From the NCBI GenBank assembly GCA_025917655.1, contig CP084619.1, positions 1,302,001-1,366,000 of the forward strand: a stretch of DNA of 64,000 nucleotides, given 5' to 3'. Below, piece after piece: positions 46,463-60,900 of this stretch (position 1 is its first letter; the number at the start of each line of letters is the position of its first letter). Under the pieces are notes generated by a model. That model worked only from the letters and a program-made list of their open reading frames with translations. It had not been told where the DNA came from and did not search any database. This DNA is from Chlorella sorokiniana. Its lineage: Eukaryota > Chlorophyta > Trebouxiophyceae > Chlorellales > Chlorellaceae. A program made the translations under genes and the position numbers.

Positions 46463-46479
46463 TGTAAATATGCATGTAA
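46463..46479 (+). terminator. Two TGTAA poly(A) signals
   Basis: TGTAA at 46463-46467 and 46475-46479 lie about 250 bases past the stop at 46211, close to the 3' end of the convergent gene. Confidence 0.45.
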
Positions 46480-46512
46480 ACGTTCACAAGCAGTTATTGA
46501 GTGGCATGATAA

Positions 46513-48709
46513 CTACAAGCGAGCGGGAGGCCTCGTGATTCTGCGGCTACGCTTGGTGGGAGGGGGCCCAACCTTCAGCGCGCCGGGCTGCCAGTCTGGA
46601 TCCTCGGCGGCGTCGCTAGCAGCGCTGCTGTTTCGCAGCCGCTTGCGCCCCGCCTGATGCAGCTCCTGCGGTTGCTTGGATGCAGCCTGGCTCTCCAAGG
46701 ACAGGCTGGCCAGTTTGGTTGCAGCCGCGGGTGCCCCGCTGGCCCCCAACTGAGGTGGGGCAGGCAGCGTGCTGACCACTGCTGCCGCCGCTTGCAGGGT
46801 TCCGGCCCGCACGCTGGGCCGCCGACGCCGCTTGCCCACTTCTGACTGGTTGGCTCGCGCAGGTGCGATGCCGTCACTGCCACCAGCGCTGCTGCTGCTG
46901 GTGAAGGTGTGAGCCTCACGTGGCGGTTCCCTGGCAGATGGGGTGCACACAGCAGGTCTTGTCAGCAGCTTTGTTGGCTTGTCGCAGGTGCAGCTGCCAC
47001 CCAGGATTGTGTCGTGCAGTGCGTTTGCCGGCACGGGATGGAGGGTGCATGCCTTTGGGCAGCTCAGCCGTGACGCCTTGTGCGCCCCTCCCGCCCTGCT
47101 ACCGAGCGCCAGCAGCTGGAAAGCAGAAGGACGCATGCCCCCAGCGCAGCCAGCACCGGCTGCCACCAACGCCTGCAGCACAGCGCGGGCCCGGGCCCCC
47201 TCAGCTGGCTCAGGGCCCTCCTCCCTGCTGTCACAGAAATGGGACTGAAAGGAGCCGACAGGCATACCTCAGCACCCGGCTGCGCAACGTGAAAGAGCAG
47301 ACAGGGCCCCGCGCACGCGCGCCCCCTGCCGCCCCCTCTCTCCCCCACCCCCCACCCCCCAACTCACACCAGGCTGTCTCAATCACCTGCTCATGTCAGA
47401 GACCGACGGTTGTCCTGGGTGGCCGCCTCTGGCAGGCCGCTCCTCAGCTGGCTGCACATGCGACGTGCCTGGATCGCCCGCCGTGGGCGATGCGGCCGCA
47501 ACCGAAGGCTGGGCGGTGGGGGTGCACACCGACAGCCCAACCGCCTGCTTGACGCTGCCCGCTGGGGCAGGTTCTTGCTGCTTCGCGGCAGTAGGCGGTT
47601 GAGCAGGCGCATATGCGTCTCCTGTCAGCCAGTCGGGCTGGGCAGGCCAGGCGGGGGACGGCTGGTGCCGCGGCGTGCCGCGCAGCATGCCCTCTTGCAG
47701 GTGCACTAGCAGGGGGAGCCCGGATCATCCTCTGCCTCAAACTGACTGGTTGGACTTGGATCTGGCCGCCCATGCACACGAATGCTGCGCGGGAGAGGCG
47801 GAGGAGGTGGCTGGGGCCCCACATCAGTCGGCGGCACCGTTGCGCGCTGGTCAGCTGAGGGCGGCAGTGGCGGGGCAGCCAGTGGCGGGCTCCTCTGGAA
47901 GGGCTCGCATGCCTCATCTGCAAAACAGTGAGTGGGCATGTAGCGGGCGGGGAGGTTGTCGCCCTCTGCCTGACAGTCATGGCAGGAACAGGTACAGCAG
48001 GCTGGAAGCCATCAGCAGGAGCACACCACGGAAAGCACCGACCAAAGCCATCAAGGCATGCGCACGAGGGTCTGTGCTCACCCTCAGGCTCCTGCACGTG
48101 GTCAGGCTGGCTGCTGCTGAAGAAGAGGTGGTGCTGCTCCTCGTGGTCTGGTAGCTCGTCGATGGTTGGCCCCGTCAGCCTTCAAAGCAGCAGGGACGGG
48201 GTGAGATGAAACAAGAGATGCTGCCGCAGACGTGCAGCAGTAACGTGACATTGAGAAAGCACTCAGCTGACCAATCAAAATCATAATCCAATAACTATTC
48301 ACCTGTTCTGAGCTGAGGGCAGGTCGTCATCGGGGCCTTCTATGTGAATCTGGCGCGCAGTGCTGGAGGGCTGCATTGGCGGCAGCAAGCGGCGGCAGCA
48401 TTCAGAACACTGGCTTGGGCGGCCTCACTGCGACCTTGGACTTGTGCAGAAACACAGCGCTAGGCATGCAGAAACCAAAATGGCATGCCGGAGCGGCGGC
48501 CGGAACCGCGGGGGAGGCTGGGATGCTCTTGGGTACGCCAGACCTGTTCTCAACGCAAAGCACACCTGAACGCCCGGGAAGACGTCGTCGGTCCCTGTCC
48601 CCAGGCCAGTGCCGAAACCTCGAAAGAAGGGCTCGTCAAACACGCTTTGCAGGAGGCCAAAGCCAAACACGTGGGGTGCCTGCCTCCCGGCTCCATTGTT
48701 GCGACTCAT
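46513..48709 (-). CDS. Basic, probably nuclear protein of unknown function
   Basis: I do not recognise this protein with confidence. ATG 48709 gives MSRNNGAGRQAPHVFGFGLL and FDEPFFRGFGTGLGTGTDD. The FG/DPFF-like start only faintly recalls myeloid leukaemia factor proteins. Further exons give IHIEGPDDDLPSAQN (about 48345), LTGPTIDELPDHEEQHHLFF (about 48170), ACEPFQRSPPLAAPPLPP (about 47910) and a Pro/Ala/Gln-rich region with WPAQPDWLTGDAYAPAQP (about 47650). A long last exon ends with basic, NLS-like stretches: SEVGKRRRRPSVRAG, HQAGRKRLRNSSAASDAAED and GPPPTKRSRRITRPPARL, stop 46513. Between 47716 and 47700 one missing C in CCCCC (47712-47716) would bypass a stop and keep the frame open. Composition suggests an intrinsically disordered nuclear protein. 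Confidence 0.6.
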
Positions 48710-48983
48710 TAGGACGGAGCTCACTGAAGGATTCAGTCGGCGCGTGGGGGGGGTTCACCCCATGTCACCTGCTGTACTGCCGTCCACGACAGCACAGCGC
48801 AAAGGCCGCTTGCTGTCGCATGCAAGCAATCGTTCAGTAAGGAAATACCATAGGAATTGGAATGGTGATCAAAGTCAAGAGCTTTGCAAGGCCTTGGAGC
48901 TCGTCAAGGCACCAGCTGCGGCACTTCTGATGGAACGCCACATGGCAGTCTGGCGGCCCATCTGTCGGGGCACGCTGCCCTTA
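48710..48983. promoter_or_regulatory. Promoter/3' region between two minus-strand genes
   Basis: 274 bases lie between the start of the basic-protein gene and the stop of the spastin-like gene. No ORF or motif stands out. Confidence 0.35.
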
Positions 48984-51996
<3,013 letters not shown>

Positions 51997-53527
51997 AGCT
52001 GTAGCGACATAATTCTTATCAGAAACACTGTACTAGGGTGCGACGGCTGCTTTGGGGCCGACCGCCAAAAACACAGGACTTCTTAGACGCTGGGAGTAAC
52101 GGAGCGGCTCTGGAAGCTTGATACAATCAAGATCGCAACAACTCAGGGGTTCGAAAGGTTGTACACCACCCGCAAACACGAGGGCACCAAAAGACACACC
52201 AAGGCGACCGCCGCCCGTAAGCGCTTTGCTGACAGGCTGATGTTCAGTGCCTGAACTTTTCGGCATAGGCTCAACTCTGACGTGTGTTTGTCAATGAGTG
52301 AAATGTACCGTTTGCAGACAGCACAGCTTGATCTATCGAACAATAAGACCGCATATGCCAGTGTGCAAAAGAACAAGAAGAGGGTCGGGTGCGCAAAAAG
52401 ATGCCGCAGCAGTTCGGTCAGTATCAACGGGCAGAAGCATTGAATGATGCGACGGCAAGCTAGCATCATTCAATGTGATTTACCATCAATTACTCTTCGT
52501 GAAGTGCGCTCCTACGTGCAGGAGAGCTGCCTGCCGTTGGCGTTGGTAGTACGCTGCGATTTGTGGCCTTGCTGCATACGCTACCGCTGTTGCTGTCGCT
52601 GCTGCACCGTTGCTGATGGATCGTCCTGCAAGCATTCACTAGGTAGCGCCCTGTGAAAAAGTCGAGCAGCAGTTGTGCGAAGCGCCGCCAGCCGCCACCT
52701 GTACTGACGCCCTGCAATCAGCAAAAGGCGCAAGCAGCGCAACGTCTGTGGATTGGAACCAGGAACAACCTCCGACAGATTCCAACAGTCCTGAGTTTTA
52801 TCGGACGTTACGCAGGGAGGGTCTGAAGCAGGGGTGGCTCACCTTGACACATTCCTGCTTCACCCCAGCAGAGGAGGCTGAGAAGAAGAACAGCCATGCT
52901 GCCAAGGCCGCTGATACGCCTGCCAGCACAATTCGCAACGGGCAGGGCATCAATGTGCGGATGAAGGGCTCAGTCCAGCTCGTGCAGTGTTGGGCAGGTT
53001 ATGTGCCACGTGACGGCCACCGCAGGTACGGTCGGCCAGCCCCCAAGAGCTGGAGTGTCTGCTCTCGATGCGGCGGCGCCCAAAGGGACTTGTGGCGTGC
53101 TAGTGTTCGTCTTGGTGTCGAGAGCAGTTTTCGCAAAGTTGAGAGCACGCGTGGTCGTCGCACGCAGAGCGTTCGACAGGATGGGGCGGTGCAGGAGTGC
53201 TGCGCGGTGAAGCGTCACCTTGCTTTCACTCAATGTTGGGTATAGTACACGCAGCAGAAGCTGATATGAGCACCGGCCCATGTCCTGTCTGCCGACCCAT
53301 GCCAGCTGGACACAGTCTGCTCAGTCTGCTCCCTCCTGCTGGATTCTCTCTGGCCTAAGTCGTAAACCGTTGCTACAGCCGATGGCACATACAAGGGGAC
53401 TGGGTGGAGAATGGCGGGGGAGGGTTCTCTTCTCAGGGTGGGCCGGTGGGCCGAACGCAAGTTGGGGCTGCTGCTACGGCTGCCGCTGTTACGGCCGCCG
53501 CGTTTAAGGGCCTAGGGGCTGCTGCAT
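51997..53527. other. AT-richer region without a supported gene
   Basis: About 1.5 kb of lower GC than its surroundings. A plus-strand open frame (52673-53245) encodes SPEFYRTLRREGLKQGWLTL-type sequence but has no ATG until far downstream and no family match. A minus-strand frame (52143-52469) encodes a hydrophobic stretch (LFLFFCTLAYAVLLFD) of doubtful reality. A GGTTCGAA string near 52148 has no cloverleaf around it. The region should include the spastin promoter and the psaO 3' UTR. It may hold a lineage-specific gene or decayed DNA; the sequence alone does not decide. Confidence 0.4.
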
Positions 53528-54751
53528 TCAGAAGTAGCCCTGCTTGCGCGCCTGCACGCCGATCTGGCCGAAGAACAGGGCAGCTGCACGCACAGGGAAG
53601 GCAGAAGGCAGTCAGCAGGGAGCTGAGACAGATAACGTTCCTGTCGCACATTGTCGCACGAACGGCACAAGAGGAAAAAGCAGATGTCCTCACCGAACAG
53701 ACCAATGTGCCAGGTGACCATCAGGATCCTGCAGCATAGCAGGCAATGGGCAGCAGTACAACTGAGGCGAGAGCCAGGGTGGCCGAAGGTCGTTGTTGCA
53801 GCTCCGGAGGCGCCACACGTGTGCATGCGCAGGCGTGTCCAGGCCAAGCATGCCACCAGCAAGCATGCTCATCTAGCTGATAGGGTGCCTTGACCACACA
53901 GCCCTTGACATCCGCATGCAGGTGTGTCCCTGCCCCTGGCCCCTCGTGGCCCTGCAATCCGCCATGCCCAGCCACCACACCCCCTTCCCCACAGCTGCCA
54001 CCCACCAGAAGTCGTCGGTGAGAGCGGGGCCGGTGGGGAAGTGGGCCAGCTCCTCGCCGATGGACTTGGTGAACGCGCCAAACAGCGACTGGTTGCCAAA
54101 GGCGGGCACGGCGATGTTGGAGGGCGCAAACCAGCCCAGGAAGCCGGCGATGAGGACCAGCGGGTCCTTGTTCAGCCAGCCGTAGCCGCTGGAGGCGGCC
54201 TGCAGGGCAGGGAGACAGCTTGGCCAGCAGGGCTCAAGGCAATGCTGTCCGAGCGCTACTCGCAATCCAGCTGCAGAGTGCCAGGACTTGCTTGGTGAGG
54301 GGCTGGCGTGCAGCAGTGCGCACCTGCACGCGGACGGAAGCGCGGGCGCCGCCTGCATGCGGGCGCTACGGGGGCGGGCCGCCAGGCGAGTGCCGGCCAG
54401 GCCTGCAACAAAACAGCAACATATGTTGTCAATGCTTGGTGTAAGCATGATCACAGATTGTGACCAATATCGTGAAGAGCTGCTGCATGAGCGCGCACGG
54501 CGGCCCAAAGATGTGGGTGGACTGCCACGCCAAGCCTTGGTGGCGGTGGCAGCAGGGCTACCACGACTGAGCAGCTGAGGTGGCTGGGTTCTTGCAAGCG
54601 CCTTGCAGCGCGAGCTCGGTGCATTGAAGCCCATCGTCGATCTGCTGACGCTGCAGGGCAGGTTCTCTACCCACAGCTACGCTGTCTCGTGACAGAGCAG
54701 TGGCCCGGCCGTGGAGCGCTCACCGCGGACGCTGCTGAAGGTGGCCTGCAT
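53528..54751 (-). CDS. PSAO: Photosystem I subunit O (PsaO), plastid-targeted
   Basis: PsaO is a small nuclear-encoded PSI membrane subunit that helps dock light-harvesting complex II during state transitions. Exon 1 (ATG 54751, MQATFSSVR, donor GTGAGC) joins exon 2 at about 54397 (GLAGTRLAARPRSARMQAAP), giving a plastid transit peptide. Exon 3 (about 54200-54005) reads SGYGWLNKDPLVLIAGFLGW, FAPSNIAVPAFGNQSLFGAF and TKSIGEELAHFPTGPALTDD. Then come LMVTWHIGLF (about 53722) and the C-terminus FGQIGVQARKQGYF, stop 53528. Motifs GWLAPS/GWFAPS, ELAHFPTGPAL and VTWHxGLF are diagnostic, and both membrane helices are present. Exon phases fit at all four introns checked. The start is 228 bases from the divergent STK19-like gene. 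Confidence 0.95.
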
Positions 54752-54979
54752 CCTGTTTGATCAAGTGGCTCCGATGGTCCCAAGGTGCGTGCGGTGGGCA
54801 GGCAGAGGGCGCCAGGAGGGTTTATGTCTCCCGATTTCCATTCAAGCCCCAGGGTCATCAGCCGGGGTTGCCCAGCCCCGTCCAACCCCAATTTTTGTCC
54901 CTCTCTGTCCAATTGATAACCACATTGATGAAGTTATCGAAACTTATTCTAAGGCCCCTGGGCTTAACAGCCAGCCCCC
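54752..54979. promoter_or_regulatory. 228-base bidirectional promoter region PSAO / STK19-like
   Basis: Two start codons face away from each other across 228 bases, so both promoters and 5' UTRs must fit here or overlap the first exons. An AT-rich patch lies at 54910-54950 (AATTGATAACCACATTG). A light-responsive photosystem gene thus shares upstream DNA with a nuclear repair-type gene. Confidence 0.5.
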
Positions 54980-56535
54980 ATGTCCAAAGCTGTGCTCGCG
55001 CTGCCGGCGCCTCCATTGAAAAGACGGCGTTTGCAACCGATTACACAGCAGTTCGATGCACTTCGTGAGCCTGCCGACACCCCAAGTCCAGCTGCCGGTG
55101 ATGAGAGCGATGTTGGGGCGGAAGATGCGCCGGAGGTGCTGCCAAATGATACTCTAGCAGCTCTACGACTGCTCAGGTCGCGCTTCCCCTCGCAGGTGAG
55201 ATGCTGCTTCGCGCCTAGCGGCGGCCGCCACTGCCAGTGCTGCCAGCTTGCAAGCTGCACTTTGCTCCTTTACTTCCAGCTGATAGAGTCGCGGTGGGAC
55301 ATGCATGCAGTCTGGCGTCACGCCATTCGCCACTCGTGCACAGCTGTACAGCTTGCTGGCCGACCGCACGCTCGCCGACCGTCAGCTGGAGGCGCTGCGC
55401 CGCACTGCCGCGGTGCGCCTGGTGCAGCTGCCCGCCTCTCGCGGCGAGTGTGCCGTGGTGCTAGCGGAGGACTACGCTGATGCCGTGCAGCGGTGCAAGG
55501 CAGAGGCGCAGGCTGAGAAGCAGGGGCAGCAGGGCGAGGCTGGCGGCGTCGTGCGACCAGGCGCGGCGGCGGCGGCGCCAGACTCTGACGTGTTTGACTG
55601 GTTCTTGGGCCGCGTGCTCCCATCCTGCACGGAGCTGATGATCACACACGGCGAGCTAGTGCAGCTGCTGGTGCCGTCGCCAACTGGGGACGGGTGAGGG
55701 GGAGTGGCTGGGTAGCCGGTCGTGGCCGTTAGTCTGCTTTTCGCACGCCTGCAACAGCTGTTCCCACGAGGTGGGGCGGTGTTGCCTCCCTGGGCACTCA
55801 AATCATCGCGTGGGAGCTCCATCAGCCTCCCCGCGACAATCACGGTGCCGATATTCAAGCCGCCGGCCTTTGCTTTGCACGGCTGCCGCCATGCTGGCCG
55901 CTCGTGTCAGTGGCTCGTCGCACATTCCGCCCGCCCCTTCCCTCTGCCCCTGCACCACCGCTGCTTGCCTGCAATGGCAGCCGCAAGGTGACCAGCAGCA
56001 TCGCGCTGAATGATTACCCTGCTGTGCAGGCCACGCCAGCAGCGGCAGCAGCCCAGCGCGGGTGACACTGAGCGGCATGTGTCGCTGCTGCTCAGCCGCG
56101 GCCTCCTCACCCGCCACACCGCCAGCCTGGGCGGATACCTGTTCAGCATGCCCAACGCAGGCGCCGCGATACGCAGCGTGGCAGGTGGGCAGGCAGTGGC
56201 GGCGGCTTGCTTGCCGGCGCCGGCCCCCGCCTCGGCTTCCTTGGCTCACTGCTGAGGCTGCTCACAGCTCCACGCTGCCTGCTGCGCTCGTGGTGTCCCC
56301 CAGCACCCCTCACCCCTCACCCACCTGCCCTGCAGCCGGCCGCCAGGAGGTGCTGGCGCTGCTGCGTCGCCGCCGCCAGCCCGAGATGCTGGAGTCCGAG
56401 CTGCTCAAGCGCCGTCTGCAGCGCTCGCTGCTGGGCGTGCGCTGGCACGTGGCTGACTTGCTAGGCGGGGGTGGCCTGCAGCGCATCCAAACCGCGGTGG
56501 GGCCACTGCTGCGCGCGGCGAAGCCCGGCGGCTGA
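54980..56535 (+). CDS. STK19: STK19-like winged-helix protein
   Basis: The protein matches the Stk19 family. Human STK19 was once called a kinase; it is now known as a small winged-helix DNA-binding factor of transcription-coupled repair. ATG 54980 gives MSKAVLALPAPPLKRRRLQP, a basic N-terminus, and DTLAALRLLRSRFPSQ before a donor at 55195. Exon 2 from about 55312 reads GVTPFATRAQLYSLLADRTL, ADRQLEALRRTAAVRLVQLP and SDVFDWFLGRVLPSCTELMI. Exon 3 (from about 56030) reads ERHVSLLLSRGLLTRHTASL and GGYLFSMPNAGAAIRSVAGG. Exon 4 (from about 56337) reads RQEVLALLRRRRQPEMLESE and LLGVRWHVADLLGGGGLQRI, stop 56533-56535. Order and spacing follow the family throughout, and no kinase motifs are present. 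Exon phases join cleanly. Confidence 0.9.
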
Positions 56536-56624
56536 CGACGGCGACGGCGCTTTCCTCCCCCTGTACTTGATCGCTCACAAACACCAACGACCCCCACTTG
56601 TCCCTGAACTTCACGCCCGCCTAC

Positions 56625-56679
56625 CTCTGTGCCTGTACTTTACGAGCATCCCTCTGTGCCTGTACTTGACGACCGTCCC
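56625..56679. repeat. 26-base tandem repeat in STK19 3' UTR
   Basis: CCTCTGTGCCTGTACTT occurs at 56625 and 56651, with similar following bases in each copy. Confidence 0.8.
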
Positions 56680-56715
56680 TGCAGCCCCATTTTCTACTCC
56701 AGTTTTGTTGCGGCT

Positions 56716-56720
56716 TGTAA
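56716..56720 (+). terminator. Putative poly(A) signal TGTAA of the STK19-like gene
   Basis: TGTAA lies about 180 bases after the stop codon at 56535, just past the 26-base repeat. Confidence 0.5.
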
Positions 56721-56859
56721 CTACCTACCTCCTCTGCATCTGGCGACCAACACAAGGCTGTTGAGCGCACAACCAAACTGTTGTATGGCAGCATGCGCAG
56801 CAGAGGTTCTGCCTCGCTCCTTTGACGCCCCTGGCCACCTTGACTGCGCGGGATGATGC

Positions 56860-56890
56860 CTAGGGGTTGCACAAGGCTAGGGGTTGCACA
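56860..56890. repeat. 17-base-period direct repeat
   Basis: CTAGGGGTTGCACA occurs at 56860 and again at 56877. Confidence 0.8.
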
Positions 56891-57411
56891 TAGAGAGTCT
56901 GCAAGCTGCTCAGCTAAGCATGCCTGTATCGGCTGCGTCTTGCAGTTGCTGGGAGGGCCGCGTCTGGGCCAGGTATGCACAAAAAGGCGAGGAGCATAGC
57001 GGAGAAACGATTGCGGAAGCTCGGGAACGAAGAGGCAGACTGAGTGTTTGAACGGACAGCAGGAGAGGTGGGGCAGACAAAAGAAGCATCTCCAACCTTA
57101 ACGGTGGGGAGGCATAAAGTGGAAGCAAGCTGGAAAGAGCTAGGTGGCGGCTCGCCATGGGCAGACTACAGTACACGGCAGGCAGTGTTGTCTATGGAAG
57201 CGCAACATGCATGCAAACGAAGGGGTTGCAAGGGGAAGCGGGAGCTGCCCTCATGCGGCTGCGGCACATGGCAGCAGGAGGTGCGTGCAAAACAGAAAGA
57301 CGGCAGGGGACCAACGCAAAACTTATCCAGGGCGCCCGCAGAGCGCCTGGCGCTGGCAAAATAGCCAGCCGGCTGCTGGGATGGGGACCCAGGAACATGC
57401 GCACAGTGAAA

Positions 57412-57497
57412 ATGTGTGTGGTGTGTGTGTGTGTGGGTGTGGGTGAGACGGGGGTTGGGGGTGGGGAGGAGGAGAGTGGGGGTGGGGGTGGGGGTGA
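57412..57497. repeat. GT-repeat and G-rich tract
   Basis: (GT)n passes into repeated GGGGGT units on the plus strand. Four or more G runs of at least four bases within about 60 bases could form a G-quadruplex. The tract lies in the presumed 3' flank of the WD40 gene. Confidence 0.75.
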
Positions 57498-57926
57498 GGC
57501 ACAAAACGGTCATGTCGAGGCGCGCGAGGGCTTGCGCCACATAAACACGCGCCTGGGCAGCGCCAGCGGGCAGCAGTCGTCGGGGGCCAGGTTTTTCCAG
57601 GGCCCCCGTGGGGGTGGGACGGTGGGGTGGGGGCAAAAACGGCACAGGCGCAAAGCGAAGGTCAGAGTGTTGGTTGGAAAAGGGCGCTCAAAGGCCATGA
57701 AAACGTCAGCAGGTCGCGTGCTGCCCCGCACTTGCATCGCGGGTGGGGGCGATAACTGGCGGCAGTGGGGGCATCCAGCCAGGAAGCCATGCAAAAGCGA
57801 GGGTGTTGTGAGGGGCAGACGAAGTTGTGATGCGGACTGGGACAACCGAGGAGGAGGGTGGGCGGCGCTCGCCGCCGCGTTTGAGCTCCAGCGCTGCACA
57901 GGCGCGCCTGCTCAGGGGTGGCAGCG

Positions 57927-60900
57927 TTACTGCCCGGCGGGCTGGGCAGGCGAGGGGCTGCGGCTGCGAGCCAACACAGCATCCACATCCATCTCAGCCG
58001 GCGACGCAGGGGGCTGCGGCTCCTGCACATCGCTGCCGGCCAGCGCGCCTGGCGCTGCGTCGCGCGCCCGCCGCCGTGCCGCGGCTGCGGCTGGTGCTGC
58101 GCGCCGGGGTGCCCTCCGCTGCCTGGTCTGCAGGCTCCGCGGCTGGCAGGTGGACGGGGCGGCCAGCGCGGCTGCGGGCATGGCGCGGGGGGTGAGGCCC
58201 AGGTCCAGGGAGTGGACCAGGCCGCGGTCGGTGCCCACCGCCACCTGCTGCAGCACGGCGTCGTACCAGCAGCAGGTGAGGCCGCAGTCGCCCACAAACA
58301 GGCCGGTGTGGGCGCCTGGAATCGGAGGCGCGGGGGAGGGCTGTTAAGGTGACCAACCAATGCAGCGTGGAAAAGCTGCTGAGCCCAGCAAGCAAGGCCC
58401 CAAGCGGCGAGAGGTTGTGCAGCGCTGGCAACCACTAGGGCGCAAAGCGGCTGGCCGCCGCAGCACAGGTCAGGGTCAGGGGCGGAGCGCGCTGCGCCCT
58501 GCCGCCGCCTCACCCGTGGCCGCGTCCCACACGCAGGCGCAGGCGTCGAGGGAGGTGGAGATGAGCTCGGAGCCGTCGGCGGTGAACTGCAGCCCCGTCA
58601 CGTCGGCGGTGTGGAACTGCTTGTTTGTTTGTTGGTGGGGGAGGGAGGGGGGCAAGGTGGGGGTAACTGTGACGAAGGTGGTGGCGGCAGCCGTCCTCGG
58701 CACTGTTCGCGGTCCGACAGCAGGCAGCAAGTCACAAGGCACGGGCGTGAGCAAGAGCGGCCCCAACAGAGAAGCCGGCACCAGCGTGGGGGTCGGCAGC
58801 GCATCGCACCTCCCAGGGCCGCCCCGCGTCGCCCGACCCCGCGTCAAACACGCAGAGCGAGGCGTTGGCCAGGGCCACAGCCACGCGCCGGCCGTCGGGG
58901 ACAGGGCCACGTGCTGCGCAGGGCAGGGAGGAGGGGGGCGGCTTAACTGACGGCTTGCACGTGTGTGCTTCAGCGCGTGCGGAAAGGAGCCAGCAGAAGC
59001 AGGGCTCGATGCCAGGCAGCCGCACAGGCCTGAAGTGGCGATGCACAGCTGCGGCTGCACAGGAGGCCCCTACCCCCGTCTTCTCCCCCAAAAAAGAACC
59101 TGCAACCATCCAGCCCACCTGCGCCGTGTCTGGCAGCTTGACCGCCGCCAAGCGGCGCCCGCTGTCCAGGCACCACAGGAACAGGCTGTCATCGAAAGCA
59201 AAGGTGGCCAGCAGGCGGGCGGAGGCGCAGATGGCGCCGCCCAGCACGCTGTCGCTGTGCCCTGCGGCGGCGGCGACGGCAGGTGGGAGGGCACACGGGT
59301 GTTGAGGCGAGGAGGGGGTGGGGCCCCGGCAGGGACGGCCTGTGACTTGTGCCAACAGCCCTGCTGCTGCTGCAGCGCTGCTTTCACAGACCAGAAATAA
59401 CTCCACAACAGACTACAGGGAGCAGGTGCAAGCAGGCAGTCGCTGCCCCGCTGCAGGCGGCGCGGGCAGCGGTGCACAAGGGCAGCAGGTGCCGAGGGGT
59501 GGGGGGTGGGGGTGACAGGCAGGCATGGCCTGGGCCGCCGCTTCCTATCGATGGCTTACCTTCCAGCACGTGGAGGCAGGCGCCCGTGGCTGCGTCCCAC
59601 ACCCGGGCGGTGCAGTCCTTGGAGGCGGTGACCACGGTGGCGCCGTCAGGGGTCATCAGCACCTGGGCAGGCAAAGAGTGGAGAGAGGGAGGGCAAAATT
59701 AAGGGCAGGGGGCGCGCAGGGCGCGGCAGGCGGTGCCTGCCGCAGCACAGGCAGGGCAGAGGCCACTGCCAGCAACAACAGCGCAGCGGCCTGTCGGGCG
59801 AGAGGGCAGCTGCAGGCGGGGCCCCACCTGGTTGACCGCCGAGGTGTGCCCCGTGGCGCTGTCGCGCTCGCCCCAGCGCTGCAGGGTGGCCAGGCGCTGC
59901 CCCGACTCCAGGTCGTGAACCACCACGGTGGAGTCCCACTTGCACACGACCGCGCGGCGCAGGTCGGCGGCGGCCGCAAACGAGCGGATGCGCGACCCCT
60001 CTGACACTGAAATTTTGGTATTGAGGGGGGGGGGGGCGCGAATATATGGTTGTGGTTGTGTGGCTGTGTTGTTTGGGGGAATGATGTGGGGCTTGAGGCG
60101 CGCATAGCTGGCTGGGGGCGGAGGCCGAGGCGGGGTCCATTGCGAATGCGAGGCTGCTCACGCTAACGCTAACGCGTGAGCAGCATCGGCGCGCCCTCAT
60201 CACTGACAGCAGCACAGCAGGCGGCAGGCGGCGAGCAGCTGCAGAGGCTCACCCGGCAGCGCGCGCAGCATGTCCAGGCTGGTCACGTCCCACAGCAGCA
60301 CGCAGCGGTCGGGCGAGGCGGTGACCAGGCGGCGGCCGTCAGCGGAGAAGGCGGCCCAGCGGATGGGCACTTTGTGGCGGTGCAGCAGGCCCTGCATGGG
60401 GATGTGTGTGTGTGGGGGGCAGGGGGAGAGGGAGGGTCGGTGTGCCGAGAGGGCAAGGCAAGGGGGCAAGAGTTGGAAGGCATGGACGGGCGCAGAAGCA
60501 GGGGCCGCTCTGCTGCCCCCTGAGCTAAATGGCAACGCGATGAGGGAAACAACGGATCGAGTTGAGGCGCCGCGCTGCCCCGACACACCACCCTCAGTGC
60601 ACGACACCTTCCCCCTATCCTCACACGCCCCCCGCAACCCCGCCCCGCCCCCAAGCGCACCTTGAAGGTGCCGCTGCGCGCGTCCCAGAGGCGCGCGTCG
60701 CAGTCCTCTCCGCAGGTGGCCAGCACGCTGCCGGCGGGGCGCCCGTCACGCAGTACACGCGCCCCTCGTGGTAGCCCCGCGGCTGGGCCAGGCGGGCGGC
60801 CAGGTCCCACACGCGCACCCCCGCGTCCTCGGACACCGTCACCGCAAAGCGGCCCTTGCGCGTGACCACACACGCGTGCACCGGGCCTGAGTGGCCCTCC

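Larger units (their letters stand above)
56536..57926. other. Convergent 3' regions with short repeats, no gene
   Basis: This lies between the STK19 stop (+) and the WD40 gene stop (-). It holds a 26-base tandem repeat, a 17-base-period repeat and a GT/G-rich tract. Open frames here (for example across 57157-57900) are low-complexity and run antisense to the WD40 gene's 3' end. Confidence 0.5.

Noticed and set aside
52140-52165. GGTTCGAA string resembling a tRNA B box
   Set aside because: No matching A box, anticodon arm or acceptor stem could be drawn around it.
54980-56535. Protein kinase annotation for the STK19-like gene
   Set aside because: No kinase motifs (glycine loop, HRD, DFG) are present. 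The family name is historical and the sequence fits a winged-helix protein.
57157-58347. 396-residue plus-strand open frame
   Set aside because: It is rich in Gly/Arg and simple repeats and is antisense to the WD40 gene's 3' end; no family resemblance.
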